A stretch of DNA of 64,000 nt. Origin: Sinonovacula constricta. Its lineage: Eukaryota > Mollusca > Bivalvia > Cardiida > Solecurtidae. Positions 1 through 17,600 of this stretch are shown here, piece after piece. The position numbers and the translations under genes are program-made. The stretch spans positions 81,691,909-81,755,908 of the forward strand of contig CM017556.1 of the NCBI GenBank assembly GCA_007844125.1, read 5' to 3'. The number at the start of each line of letters is the position of its first letter. Position 1 is the stretch's first letter. The notes under the pieces are model-generated. The model worked only from the letters and a program-made list of their open reading frames with translations, ran no database searches and had not been told where the DNA came from.

Positions 1-221
1 CTGTAGATGTAAAAGATTAGTTTAAACAATCGAATGCTATAACATTTTCAGGGAAATGTCGACTTTTTTTTTTCGCTTAACGGCGTTTACTCTTTCGATA
101 TTCTGGTTTATGGACTAGGTGTTCCAATACCCATTCATAAAATAACACGATTCTTATGAATTCTTATTAATGTTGTTTAATGAGTCATAAAAGTTCTTAC
201 TTTTACATTGACTTACAATTG

Positions 222-305
222 AACACCGTTGTACTGCACCTTCACAAATTTTGGTATATGTTGCAATGCTGATAGGACTTCCCCATATTTCTTTATATTA
301 AAATA
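222..305 (+). pseudogene. Left-edge decayed copy of the membrane-protein-like sequence
   Basis: CTGCACCTTCACAAATTTTG then GTATATGTTGCAATGCTGAT and AGGACTT matches the copies at 47.7 kb (minus) and 63.94 kb. The frame reads VYVAMLIGL and then diverges to a TAA within ten codons. The match covers about 50 bp. Confidence 0.5.
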
Positions 306-1007
306 GCTAATTCCTCACTCATGTACATATATAAATTATACTTCATCATATTTTAACCCAGCATTGTTTTTACATGTACGTAAAGTATTTGATATAAAAT
401 GTTTGGTGAAGCATCATTTTAAGAACAGCCAAACATTTTCCGATAATGTCAGTTCAAATGTATAATTTCCAATGTATAATACAATGGATATTCTCGTTTA
501 ATGAATCGGTCCAGGGTATTAATTTATATTAATGTTTTGCAACTTTGGTGATGTATCAAGTATAAATGCGTATAACATGCTGCTTCACGTGCATAAGATA
601 TGTACTCAAATCAAGCTTTTACAATGATTATTTTGACATAAAACCATATTTATTGAATTAAAATTGAGATTGACAATAAATGGTGTGTTAAAGTAATTAC
701 GATTGAAAAGGAAACCTTCAATATCAAATATTGAGGCAATAAATGCATCACCTAAACTATAAAAGCTGAATGATATATACTTGCTGGGTTGATGAATTAT
801 ACAATGAAGAATTAGTGGGCCAAAGTCTAGATATTTTCCAAAAGTACTTACATAAACTTAAACAACGTATAGCGACGTATCATGGAACAAATATTGTTTA
901 TTTTCCATCCTGACTATAAGACACGGTCGTCTTTTTGTTTTGTTTAGGTTAAACAATATATACTATTAATAAGAGTACTTCTTTTGCTTCTACTTCCACT
1001 ACTACTC

Positions 1008-1080
1008 AAAATAATACTCATAATAATACTCATAATAATAATAATCATAATAATAATAATAAAAATAATAATAATAATAA

Positions 1081-1111
<31 letters not shown>

Positions 1112-1142
1112 AAGAAAAGTAATGATAATAATAATAATTATA
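1008..1142 (+). repeat. AAT/AAG trinucleotide array
   Basis: AAT repeats switch to a pure AAG run at about 1083-1116 and back to AAT. The AAG run is a purine tract able to form triplex DNA. Confidence 0.97.
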
Positions 1143-3026
1143 TTAAATTGATTATTTTTATATTGTCCTACATCTATACTTTTTATCTTTTCTGCATCTA
1201 TCCAGTGTTTTGCTAAAATGACAAATGTTCGTGGTTTAGTCTCATGTGTCATATATGTTTCATTACAATAACTTTTAACTTTTATTGCACAAATATAATA
1301 ATATGCTCCAGAATATGATTAAGTCTAAATGTCATATATTTATTGCCAATTTACGTTCGTCATTTCTTGTATTTTTCGAATGTTCCTGTCGTAGACTGGA
1401 AGAGTTATGAGAAACATTAAACATATGCTGTTAAGTATGTAAAAGTGTGCAGTGCGGCTTTTCTTCTCATAGAATATAATAAAACGGAAAGGCATTAAAT
1501 AACCAAATGTATAGCTCTATCTCTTGTAAGGGAACACACCATATACACCTTATCCATTATAAAGTCAAAATATATTTCTCATTTGAGTATTTTCTATTTA
1601 TATGGACTATCTTTCGTAGCCATGCTTAGGGCAACACGAAGTTAAGAAAAAACATATTATATGTCTATTTAAATAGTATATTTTGTATCAGCATGATGAT
1701 AAGGTACATGCATAGGTTTTAGACAATGTTTGACCATTGATGTATTTTACAGGATCGGACATCACATAATGGACTCTAGTTAGCAACGTGCAAATAGCCC
1801 CACCATGTTTAGTGGTGCTTGTTACGTGTAAACTAAACGCTCGGCGTGTAATACATCACCGGTGCAATAAATAGCTTAATGCACAGTATACCTTAAAGTT
1901 GATCCACATGCATTTCCTTAAAATCTTAAAGTCTGGACCATATTTGTTTTCCCCAAATAACCAAATAAGTCATTGTTGCCTGGAAAGGTCCTGCAAAATA
2001 ATGTTCAGTGATGCCCTCGAAATGTCTGAACAGTGAACCACAAATCCCCACTTGTCATTGCATACAGGTATTTCCTATCTGATCCATGCTGCAGAGATAG
2101 CTTTTTTAGACTTAGAAAACCATTTAGCAATTTACTTTTTATATCACATTATAAAGTCATCCGTTTTATCCGCTCTGACGTATCTATCTTCAGCACCATC
2201 GTACTTATTTATAGAATTTGCAAGAGTGAACTTTTAGAGTGTTATTTTCTCGATTTTTAATGTACCAAAATATAAATCGTGTTCAAATCCTTCATTGCTT
2301 AAAATAAACTATGAGTATGCAAAACATATGCCAAAATTCCTCATGGTAGTGGTAAGATATTGCTACACGTATTTGATGTAGGCAAACTGTCGTAAACCAC
2401 TGTTAATCTAATTTACAAACGCAATTTACTACAATTAACCATTGCATTTATAATCATTTGGAATGTCTTGGTGAATATCAAAGTTTCTTACATTAATATG
2501 CCATAATTGTTGTGTGAGTTTTATGTTTTTGTTTTTGCCTACGTTCTTTTACAAAACTGAAAAATAAACGCTGTACTCATAATATAAATACATTCCAAAG
2601 ACATAATCTTCGTCCAAGACATAAATAGGCGGCTGAATTATTTGATAATAACTTTATTAATGCTGAACCCAATTTAAGTTGTAAACATTTTTATTGAGTT
2701 GTGAACTTAATTTTTTATGATTAGTTATATTCATAAAATATGAAGAAGATTATTTAACAATGTGTGTTCGAGTGAAAACCGGGTTTATTCCCTGAAATAT
2801 TGTAATTGAATATCAACATTATTAACAAGGATTAAGAACACTTGAAGTCTTTAATAAGATCAGATTTGGTCAGTTCGAAAAGGTTTCATAAACAATACTG
2901 TTTTAAAATAAAATAAGTTAGAAATTAAAATTAGGTAATTTACTTTAGATGTGATATTCTTCATTGGCATTTACATTGGAACTATACCTTTACAATATTT
3001 AATGACATGTGAAATGCCATTGTCTC

Positions 3027-3052
3027 TCCCCCCCCCCCCCCCACCCCACCCC
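3027..3052 (+). repeat. C-homopolymer tract
   Basis: A run of about 15 C followed by ACCCCACCCC. On the minus strand these are G runs able to form a quadruplex. Confidence 0.9.
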
Positions 3053-3948
3053 TTGAGTTTGATAATAGTAAAGCAGTATATTATGACATATCTCTAAATT
3101 CAGCTGGAATAAAGTTGTAAGAAAATTTCAGTGTAATCAAAATTCAGCATAAAGATAACATTTACTTGAACTAATCAAATGGCCAAAATACATGTAAACA
3201 TAAACTGAACAGGTATACTAGCCAGTTTAAATAGCTTTAGTCTGACTTAAATTTAAATATTTTTCCACATTTTTTCAGTTAAAGTAAAACATGTTATGCA
3301 ACATTTAAATAACATTTAATATACGTACATTTGCATTTAAATCCAAACATGTCATTCCATTTATAGTATATTTACTTGTTTTCATGTAGACAAAGCTGGC
3401 TATTTTAGATAAGTTCAAATACAATAATTTAGCATTCATAATTTCCTTCTTGAGGTTATTGTATCGGGCATCCAATGTCATTATTCTTTATTTTTTTCCA
3501 TAAGATTCCATCATGATGTAGTAATTTTGATCCTGTAATGGATAATTGAAGGAAAAAACATAAACATGAACAGATACATATATTGCTTTATTTAGTTCGA
3601 AATCTTATTAAAATATTCACCTGGTAATCACACAATTAGCTTCAATGATTCATTTATGAGTCCACTTCTTAAGTAAGTGCTTCTGAATGTAACATTATGA
3701 CCATTGTTTACTATATGAATTAAAATACAAGTACAAATAAAAAAGATAGCAATTGACAATGTATATTATTCAAAAGACTGCTACAATCTTTGTAACAGTT
3801 TAACTGTTCCACCTGTTAAAAGCTTTACTTACATATGATAAAATCTCCTTTTTGCCACCACCATGTTTGTTTCTAACTGGCACATTGGTATAAATTTATA
3901 AACTTAGGTTTGTATTTTATAATTTTGTGATAATTTATTTATTACAAG

Positions 3949-4524
3949 GAAAAAGTGTGTTAAATAAAAGTGTGTCAACAAAATTATTGACAAGAAATAA
4001 TCATCTCTGCATGAACCATTTGCAGCACATTGGTTGGAGTCCTAGTATTGCAATGCAGCAGAGTCTAAAGCATGATTTGACTCAAGGTCAGGATGATAAC
4101 TTTCAGGTATGTGAATCTTCCAGCTGACATGCTGTGCGACAATAAATCTACCCCTAACTTTGTCTGGGTTTTCCTCCATTAATGATCGTTAGAAGTCAGC
4201 AAATAATGACCATACAAGTATTGCATTGGCATATATAAAACATTTAAGTACATTGCACAAAGCTGCAAATGTTTTGGAATGTTACTACCGTTCGGACAGC
4301 AACAACCCGCAGCTGGGCTCTCATCAACGTCATGTTAGTTATGCTTGGATCAACGTGTTTTCTACCGAGTGTAGCAGTCCCGTCTGCAAGTGGTTACCTA
4401 TGCTTGATACAGAGTTGAGGCCTTTTGTTCTTGCCTGGACTTCTGACAAAAGAAAGCTATTAAGACTTCTGAAAGCACGAGCAGGAAGCAGCAGTTTGTG
4501 TCAATACATGGACAAAAGATTGAT
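3949..4524 (+). CDS. Possible two-exon gene fragment, product unrecognised
   Basis: Two open stretches join cleanly. Exon 1 would start after an acceptor-like TTTATTTATTACAAG at 3948 and end at CAG|GTATGT (donor at 4107). Exon 2 starts after TTAG at 4192 and ends at a strong donor, GTAAGT, at 4525. The 86-bp intron has GT-AG ends and a pyrimidine-rich TTTTCCTCC before the acceptor. Exon 1 ends on a whole codon and exon 2 opens in phase 0, so the frame holds across the junction. The predicted piece is about 160 residues. Exon 2 is soluble in character, with a Cys-containing ECSSPVCKWLPMLDTELRPF segment and basic residues after it. I do not recognise the family, and flanking exons were not found. 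It could be a fragment of a larger gene, an old mobile-element exon, or chance. Confidence 0.35.
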
Positions 4525-4530
4525 GTAAGT

Positions 4531-6514
4531 ATAAAACGATTATTATTATTTTAAAACCTCTGCCAGTACTTGTGTGTATTATTAATACGTAATAACCGTC
4601 GTTTAACGTATTAAGATAAAATTATATGAATACAAACGAATGGTTAAGTCAGACAACAACAACGGTATAGTAAACGGAGTCTTTGGAGAATTAATCTGTT
4701 TAATTATCTGTAACACCCTTTCGACATACACAACAATATTGATGGTTGAATTACATCATAACATTATGTTACGTCCATATTATAAAACAATACATTCGTA
4801 ACAATAAATTAAATGTGAAAGTGAAATTGAATAACAGTAAGTTAGGTCTTTAAGATTTTACGGATTTTCTTTTCAGAAAAGATAACGTGTTCGCCTCGAA
4901 TATATAGCATATACAAGCGGCATATTGTTGCAAACCAAATTTGGCCTTTAATCAATACGTCAATGAAACGGCAAACAGATTTTCCCGGGAAAATTAGTGT
5001 GTAGATAAGCATCTCAAAAGTAATACATATAAGCACAATATATCATAACGTTTTATCCGTTAAAAATAATAATATTTAAATAAATTTACGTTTAAATCAC
5101 ATTTATTACTTCTTAATATCGTGGTTGATCTACTCAGAAAATATGGCTGTCAAGTAAAAAAAAATGTGTTTATGCTGATTTACATGACATGTAGACATGA
5201 ATGTCACCTAACATCTTGTCAGCCATACACTATAATCAGATATAAAACAACACATGTATTATAATTGCAATAATTGTTTGGTATTGATATGTACTTGTTT
5301 TGCCATCAACCGATATAATAATAAAACAACAACAATATTTACGCAAACAACAATGCGTTTTATCGATCCATACATAACACAGTCAATGCGAAAAACAGGC
5401 AACACAAGAAAAGTTCCTATGATCATCAGTTATTTCCACTTCTGATCGCACAATTTAGAAACAAGCCGTGATCGTTCTCTTGTTTGTCTATATGACTTTA
5501 GACAAGAAGAAGCTAATTGAAAAACATGTATACACTGACACTAATGGACAATGTCTAGTTAATTAACGATGTCTAAATAACACAGATATTGTCTAAGTAT
5601 AATGTTTATATTCTACTTGGCTCCTGATCTAATGCATATTGTTTTATTGCACTCTATCCCATAATCAACGATCTTAAACTTCCGAACGTCAAGCGATAAA
5701 TATGTCACAGCAGGATTGACACTTTTATAGTTGAATGCAATATATTTGCTCAGATAATTCCAGTACGTTTAAGGAAACGCTGTGTGGTATAAAGCGTATT
5801 TCCTCCCCGCCCATCTCCATCATTCCAGTCAAATGTCTTTAAAAGATGTTTGAGTTTATTATATATACCATGTACGTCATGTTTTTAATGCACACAAAAA
5901 TAAGTTGCATAAAATATATATTTAAAAATGAATGAAAAACAATAAATTATCCATATTTCACGCGATCTATCATCTTAAATTTTATATGAGTTTATATTTC
6001 TAGCTGAAACTACTTATACCGAAAGTCACTTATTCTTATAAATATTGTGATGTTAATTCTGATTTATATACGATTTTATCAACAACAGAAAAACTAATCT
6101 ACCCTTTTACCTCAATAAATATTACCACTCCAGAAACTTTAAACCATTCATTATAATCAGGTACTTGTTAATGTCTCCAATCCCACAATCGGTTTACTGA
6201 ACTACGACCTATGTATATTTTGATAAGACAACTATTTAACATTTACTTAAGAATAACAAGCCAACACATTTACTTGATTAAGATCATTACTGCCTAAATC
6301 TCATGTGTTACCCATAAATAATACAATTGCTCATGAGATAAACCAGACACTGTATACTGATTGTTCTCATTAAAAGGTTAATCCGATACATAAAAAATAT
6401 ATAAACATTAATAAATAACACTGACTAATCTCGATTCTGATTGTTTCAAGTGTAGAGACCTTTCAATGACTTATTGACATTAATTTATTCCCAGAATAAA
6501 AAATTGTCATCAAA
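4531..6514. other. Noncoding stretch
   Basis: No continuation exon for the 3.95-4.52 kb model was found here. The small open frames at 4.84-5.04 and 5.25-5.45 kb look like chance. A few TGTCTA words cluster at 5.48-5.60 kb. Confidence 0.55.
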
Positions 6515-6725
6515 GCAGAGGATTCCCTGTTGTTCCGCCATATCGCTATTAATTAAATGTCTCGGTCAAGGATCAACCATTTGGTGATTTTGTTTTTTGT
6601 ATTTGAATGCAAGTCTCTGCATGAAATTGAAAGTGGAATTTGATGGCACGCTTAATGAAAAACGGGACATTTATTATTGTTAGATTTTAATGGTTTACGC
6701 CCAAGTTCGCGTAGATTAACAATAA
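6515..6725 (+). repeat. Upstream conserved module of the GPCR unit, copy 1 (no intact gene behind it)
   Basis: This matches the sequence upstream of the intact GPCR (16735-16985) in the same orientation, about 10.2 kb away. Shared blocks include CGCTATTAAT, GGTCAAGGATCAACCATTTGG (compare GTCAAGGATCAGCCATTTGG in copy 2), and a shared CTCTGCATGA/CTCAGCATGA stretch. No convincing receptor sequence follows where the gene would be expected (about 7.3-8.5 kb). It looks like the head of a duplicated block whose gene has been lost. Confidence 0.55.
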
Positions 6726-8944
6726 ACTTAAATGCTGTTTTATTGCGTATGTGTATGCCTTCTCGGACTCAGCATGTTAGTTTGTTAAATGTTGAGTGAC
6801 TCTGCAACGATGCTAGATGCGGTAATAACCATAAATATGAAATGTTATGCTAGTTTGGCTGTTCAAAATATAATATGTTTGAACTCTGAATATTCTAATG
6901 TTCAATGGAATTTTAAAACAGATAATATATCAACTTAGTTAACAGTACAGTTTGCGATTTCCTAAGTTTTGGTTTATTTATAAGAAAGAGAAAATGAGTA
7001 TGCTTTGACAATTTTATTATCAAGTGAGAATGGATATATAAAGTAGATGGTCAAGAGCAATGTACATGTTTTTACGAAATAAAACTACCTTCGATTAACA
7101 AGAAATATATAGTCAATGTGGCATTTTTCAATAAAAAAGTGAGAGATTTACACAAGACTTGTGTATGGTTACCATGTGTTCGACTCATAGCAAGATATCA
7201 ATTTTATTAGTCTGTCTATTCCATAACATAATATTACAAAGAAAAACGAGGAATAGTGTTACTGTATGGATATACATGTAGAGAGCAAAAAATATAGTAA
7301 TGACAACAGATGACAAAAGATAAACTTCTGTGTGTTGGTTGTTCTACATGGACATTTTAATGGAGTTTTAATATCGCGATGTTTGTGAATTAAGTACACC
7401 ACCACCACCAACAACAAAACAACAATATAAACAATACAACATCAAGGCAGCTTGCAAAATGTCTAAGGCCATTATAACGATTGTAGAAGGGTTATTTACT
7501 GTTTTATGACACAACGTTTCCACATTTTTTAAAATAGAATTTACAATAACTCCGTTCTCTCTCTTGAACGAGATTAAATTTGTTGTAAATTATTCGCCTT
7601 AAATATGTGGTACGCTTTGCTATTTTTATTAGTTAACTCTTTCTCCATTCAATTAAATATCAGTAAAATATGTGTGCGCATCTATTTCACAGTATTAACT
7701 TGAAAGTATACTATCGAACTTGACCGATCATTTACTTGACTCATTGATCTTTTTGGAAGCTATTTATATACTGATCGGGAATGTAAAATATTGCATATGA
7801 TCCGAACACAGAAATAGTTATGTTATGTTTAACATATACAGTATAGTGATAGACTTAAAATGTGGTTCAAATTCGAGTCAACGACATAACTTAAAGACAC
7901 GTTAGATAAATGTCAGAACATCAGTTTTTGCTGTGCGAAAGCTGATGATGAAGCTTTGTATTGTTACACAACGGCTTATAAGTTAGACTTCATACTTTGT
8001 TGCTTTTCAAAACGCGATGTCAATGAAAGAGCAAATCAGAACAATGTTGTATTAAAAACATGAAATATTTTCGAAAATATTTACGGCTCTGGTGAGAATT
8101 TGTACATGTAGAACAAAATATATTGATCGATTATTTAAAAAAAACAACAATTGCCTCCAGTTGTAAGAAATAACTTTTAACGGCCCAAGTGATGTTTTCT
8201 TCAAAGCTTTGCGTCAGTTTATTGTGTAGCGTGATTGTCGATTGTGGCGGTTAGACATTAAGGCTAGGAACAGTGTTAAATCTGGCATTTGTTAAAAGAA
8301 TCTGCAGTGAAGTATGTATTGGATCAAAAACACAACAGTGCATTGAGGGAAATTCTTTTGATTTTGCATTTGATGACCCTGACCTCTTATATGAAGTAAT
8401 ACGTCATCTGGGACGGTTAACATGCTCAAAATGGCATATGTAGATATTTGGATTTTCTGCCAAAGGATTCGCTATGATATTCATTTAGACTGTTTCGAGT
8501 AGCATTTGTAATAAAGGTCATACAGCTACGCCAGAAAGTTGTCGTTTGCAATGACCATACCATGGAAAAGATGTTACACATTTTGCTGCTATAAAGTTTT
8601 ATAGATAGAAAGTAACAAAATAGTAAAAATATAAGTGCTTGTAGAGAAATTGGATGCATCTTAAATTTCTGATTATATATACGTTATTTATGTGTATTTG
8701 TCATTACTTTTAGATTAAATTTGGGGAATCACTTTTACCTACAATGGTTTTCTTTTTTCAAGCGTTTGGGTATGTTTTTATCTATTTTCATGAAACCGAA
8801 ATCTTCAATTTAGTATATAATGATTTTGATTCCGACAAGGAATTTATTAGAACAATATCAAGTAAGCTAACCGTAATAACAGTCGCGATATCCCATTACA
8901 ATTACTTAATCACCCTTAATATATTTTGTGGGTTGTCTTCTTCA

Positions 8945-9457
8945 TTAAATCTTTTGTAACCTTAACATTTCTACATATATTAACATATAGATATGCATTG
9001 AATTAACACAGGCACAGGCGAGTTTGTACATTGAAGTTGGAAAGCTATACGTTTGAGATAAAAATATAGCCAGTTTTGAGTTAAATAGCAAATTATTTGC
9101 CAATATACACGTACATAAAACTATCATTCCGGAATGGGAGTTGATATTATTAATAATTAGTATATTAGGAAACATTTTGATGCAAGATGAAACGGCGAAG
9201 ATCAAACATATGAGCCTGAACCTGTCTTTGTCGATCAGATGAACTAGTAAAGAAGAAAACACCTGTTGATAAGAACGTCTCGAGCATTGTATGTTGGATA
9301 AGTAGCAGCCAAACCGCCTAATTCTTTTGATACCTTTAGCGAGAGAAATCCAAAGTTTCTTTTGCATAATGCCAGAAACATTGTACACAAGGTTGTAACC
9401 TGTGTCGATTATCTGTATACGCCCATAGTTTTTAGGTTTTTGTGACAGAAGACGCAA
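8945..9457 (-). other. 170-codon open frame of unknown meaning
   Basis: This is the longest non-repetitive open frame apart from the GPCR and the mariner fragment, but its first codon is TTG, not ATG. The residue mix is rich in Leu, Ile, Ser and Cys with no motif I recognise. In DNA this AT-rich, such a length is uncommon by chance but not decisive. No splice signals or homology to the receptor array were established. It may be a decayed exon. Confidence 0.15.
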
Positions 9458-9865
9458 CGATATAATAGGTAAGAGAATGAACCTGGGTGAATGAAAGAAC
9501 TATTTTTCTATCACTTGATGTTCTCTCACAATATAACGGTGAAAAAGATACCCAATACTTTTTTATCGATTGAAATTTCATCAATAAGATATATTCCAGT
9601 TTTTCGTTGTCCTAATTAGAGTGTTTTGTTGTTAGATAAAAAATAAAACAAAATATATCCGACGGATCCGAAACGAGTCAGGTAACACACACAATTATAT
9701 AACGAGTTCAGGAAAAGTTACAGTAAGCAAGCCTATGGCAAACTTTTCGTTATTTTCTGGGCTTCATAAATGTGTTTTTTAATGGCAACGAGTGTGTGAT
9801 TCAACCGATTTTACGAATCTTTAACAATTCTTGGTAAAACAGTGGTATGAGACGGTCTGCATTAT

Positions 9866-9877
9866 GATGACGTCATC
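9866..9877. promoter_or_regulatory. CRE-like palindrome
   Basis: GATGACGTCATC is a perfect 12-bp palindrome containing the full CREB/ATF site TGACGTCA. No gene lies close by, so a role is not shown. Confidence 0.25.
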
Positions 9878-12604
9878 AATCAAAATGCTGTATTTCACTT
9901 GTGCAATTTATTGTTATGAAATATCCAGTTTTAACACATCTGTCTATATATTTCTGAGTGGCCTCTTCTATAACTTGTCATATATGACTGCATCGGAAAA
10001 CTGTTTATAGTTACTTTTTTACAAAAAAATCGTTAAAACTGTGGACAAGGATACAACATACAAACGATATATTGTCTTTATTAGATTAATCATGTTATAG
10101 GTATAAATTTACTTATAAATCAATCGTACTATCACAAAATGGAATCATGGTGATGTTCATCAAGTAGGTTATACAACTTTCGGTTGGTACATTGTAAATT
10201 GATCAAGCGTTGGCATGCGAAATTATTTTTCGTGGAATTACTGTGCTTTTCCTGAAATAAATATTTTTTGTATTATTATAAAATAGTTTTATCATAAAGA
10301 AAACAATATTAAATCTAAAAAGCAGTTTTAAAGCAACTTATTTTTCTATGAATTGGAAAAGATCACATAGTTATAATACGCGAACTATCAATCTATTAAT
10401 CATGTAAATATGGAACTTGTAGATAACAAATGCAAGCAATTAGGTTGACAAATATGAATATTCTCAAAAGAAAGTTTCCTGGATATTTTTACTCAAGAAG
10501 CTAATTTAACATGTCGCGTTCAGAGAAAACAACACCAAACTGACTAACATAAGTCGCGTACGAAAGGAAAAGACACAAAAAAGCATTTTATTTTCATAGA
10601 TGTTTGGCTAGATACCATGTTAATACGATTATGTTTCGGTGATAATTAGTAAAAACATACCTGATTAAAAGGAAATTAATTTAAACTTCATTGTGTATGT
10701 GTAGACTACGTCGAATCTTCCCGTATCTTTAATATTATATTTTTTCAAATATTGTTTTAGAAAAGATCATAAGTGCTACAACTTCACTTTATTTTGTAGC
10801 TGTCCCTAAAAGTGAAGCAATATATTGACTTCCCGGTGAAACTGAATTTGTCTGAGGTTGTGTTTAGAAAATAAATTCTTTAGACAGCTTCAGTTTTAGA
10901 TAAGTGATATGTAAAGACAACCATAAAAAACAAATGTGTTCGCATTTGAGGTTCAAAACAAAATTTATTAAGATTATATCTTAAGTCTTAATTATACATT
11001 TTTTGTTGTTGTCTGTTTGCATGTATTAAATCGTTTCTTTTAAAATAAACGAAAACTGTAAAATTAACTCCGAGAACTGCAATTGGAATTCTACTATATT
11101 ATTAATAGTTAATAATATATGTAGCACTTAGAGTGTCATTGTTCACAATTCAAACCCATTCTGTTTTAAAACCGATCATGGAAAATTATTTTATGAAAAG
11201 AGCACATTTCCAAATTACCTTAAATTTTCACGTCGGATTGGATGAGGCATTTCATATGTAAAAATTCTACATATGACGCTCAAAATAAAAGTTTAAACAA
11301 AAGAAATCGTAATCGATCTAAACTTATATGGAGTTATAAAATGAAATACTAATGTAAAACACCAATTTCAAATATAATGTATCGTAATTTAAGATACAGC
11401 ATGCTCCGGAATAATGTACTTTCAATATTACTTTGCGTTTTAATAGATAAAATGTCCTTCGAACAAACTTGTAAGCACTATTTACCTTTAAATATACCTA
11501 ACGCAGAGCATCTTCTTTACATCTTAAAAAGAGAACACATTAAACCAAACGTCCCATGATCACTTATCAAGATAATGTTGAACCAAAATGTATGTGTCAT
11601 CAAAAGATAGCTATCCGATTTTTTAAAGGCTGTGATAAGTCTTCACAAACATATTTTTAAGTTCCGAAGGACTTTGTATTTTCGTTGAGAAGCCAAAACT
11701 AACGTCAGCATATCATAAACTTCATAAACTTTCAGAGATTCCAGATATTTATGTTAATTTTACCAGATAGACAGAATAAAGCATTACTAAATGCGCATTC
11801 TTACGGATATTCATATTTTAGCCACGTCCAAAATGTGTGGAAATACAGTCTGATATCAATCTTACATTGTTCGAATGATAATTATATTTCCCTAATTTGC
11901 GAGAATACCTATTAAAAGAAAGCATACTAATACTTGTGCTATGACTGTAAATTATTTATAACCAGATAAATGTGGTTAAAATTCAAACATTAAAAGGAAT
12001 AACGTATTGTTCGTTGCGAAATTTGAACCTGTTCCAACTGCCGTTGATTCTTTTAATCTCTGAGCCTGTATTAATGATACCACGGAGTAGCTTTTATGTA
12101 TAGTATTATATCTTGAAATGGCAAATTAGCAGGATTATTCCGCCGTCTTATTCGTATAAGATAAATACAGGGAACAATGGACGATCAAATGGTCTCTGTG
12201 TGACTGTAGTTTCATATTTAAAAAAAGCTCCCAATACTCAGTAAAGTCTCACTGTGAAGTTGTGTAGTTAATGGATATATGACTGATTTTGATACTGTTG
12301 TTGGTGTATTGTAGCGTTGGTCTATTAAAGGTCAGCCTACAGTGCAATTTAATATATCTAAGAAAATGCTTAACCATTACATTCAGTGAGCTATATTGTT
12401 AAAAGTTAGTAAGATGTGTCTTACTATTTTTATATTGATATGACATGTTTATTGTTATTCATATTTTAAGCTAGCCGTTATCAAGGAATATATGTAATAC
12501 ATTATAGCATTTTTATTTTGAGACAGAAGGTTTAAATGATCTCACTAGAATCAAACATTTGTTCACTGACAATACAGTTAAAATATATCTAATAATAATA
12601 GATA

Positions 12605-16734
<4,130 letters not shown>

Positions 16735-16985
16735 GGGCGGAGGATTGTCTTTTATCCCGACATGGCGCTATTAATCAAACTTAGCTGTCAAGGATCAGCC
16801 ATTTGGCGCTTTTGTGTTTTCTCGCACCGCATCTCTCAGCATGATCATGGAAATTGATTCATTAATGGCATCTTTAGTGGCATACCGCGTTTCTAGGACA
16901 TTTCAAATGGCAACATTTGTAAGCGGTTCACGCATGAATCCACGCAGATAAGCGATCAAAATGTCACGCATCTTGTCTTATTCAG
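16735..16985 (+). promoter_or_regulatory. Upstream conserved module of the GPCR unit, copy 2 (probable promoter region)
   Basis: This stretch ends about 620 bp before the receptor ATG. It matches 6515-6725 in the same orientation with only substitutions and small gaps, for example CGCTATTAAT, TCAAGGATCA and CCATTTGG in the same order. It is richer in GC than its surroundings. I infer a promoter or 5' region copied along with the gene. No TATA box or initiator can be assigned with certainty. Confidence 0.5.
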
Positions 16986-16992
16986 TATATTA

Positions 16993-17429
16993 ATGCTGAC
17001 CATCGACTCTCGACTGACACCAGATTGCGGATTCATAGTCCACTGTAAAGATTATCGGAAAGGACTAGGAGAACATAAAATAGGCTTACGCGGGCTTCCA
17101 AGCTCCGTCTGTAGTATCAGTTACTGCTCTCACCACTCGCTGACTAGGATTGAATGCCGTGGGTATTTTAGAGATAGTGGAACAATACGCAGGGGTTCAG
17201 TTATCGCTGGTCGGCTTTCCGATACAGATGTTGTCAGTCGTATTTACAGGTGAGACTTGAGAAGGAGTGTTCTGTTGCACAATAATTTTCTTCCGCAAAC
17301 AATACCATGGAATTAAAAACAGCATCGTGATGGTGACAATGTGTATATTAGCATTTGGATTATGGAAGCTTGGATAAAATGCCGTTGTTTTAATTAAAAC
17401 AAAATACACAAATTGGATTTATTTGTGTA
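16993..17429 (+). other. Possible 5' untranslated exon and 180-bp intron of the GPCR gene
   Basis: A relatively GC-rich stretch ends at a good splice donor, CAG followed by GTGAGA at 17250. A pyrimidine-rich acceptor ending TTTGTGTAG lies at 17429. Together they would remove a 180-bp intron from the leader and leave the coding exon intact. The stretch also contains an 86-codon open frame (16993-17253), but it has no recognisable domain and its stop codon lies within the donor site, so I read it as leader and not as protein. This is an inference from splice signals alone. Confidence 0.3.
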
Positions 17430-17600
17430 GTTGAGGTTAATAAACTAAATGACATCGTATTCATGGTATCAATAAACTGGATTAAACTGAATGTCCACAT
17501 TCATTCATAAATGCGCCAACGGTTGCGTTCTTTATAACGAACCTGATAATTTAAAATTCAAATTTGCGTGCACATGTATGCTGTATAATTAAAATTCGTC

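Larger units (their letters stand above)
306..3948. other. Noncoding stretch, left flank
   Basis: AT-rich sequence with no recognisable gene. It holds the AAT/AAG array near 1.0-1.1 kb and the C tract near 3.03 kb. The short open frames at 2.03-2.26 kb have no protein-like features. Confidence 0.6.
6726..12604. other. Noncoding stretch between upstream module copy 1 and the microsatellite
   Basis: A receptor relic would be expected at 7.3-8.5 kb if the block were complete, but I see none with confidence. The stretch holds an ACC/ACA-rich tract near 7.40 kb, the 170-codon minus frame (8945-9457) and the CRE-like palindrome. The rest is featureless AT-rich sequence. Confidence 0.5.

Noticed and set aside
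7350..7420. Possible start of a receptor copy after upstream module copy 1 (TTTTAATGGAGTTTT then a CCACCACC stretch against TTTCAATGGTTCTG and GGACCACC).
   Set aside because: The match is short, low in complexity and has no supporting transmembrane sequence after it.
9130..9230. A GCAAGAT...ACGGCGAAGA stretch resembling the receptor's third intracellular loop DNA.
   Set aside because: Only two short words agree, the flanks do not align in order, and the longer open frame runs on the other strand.
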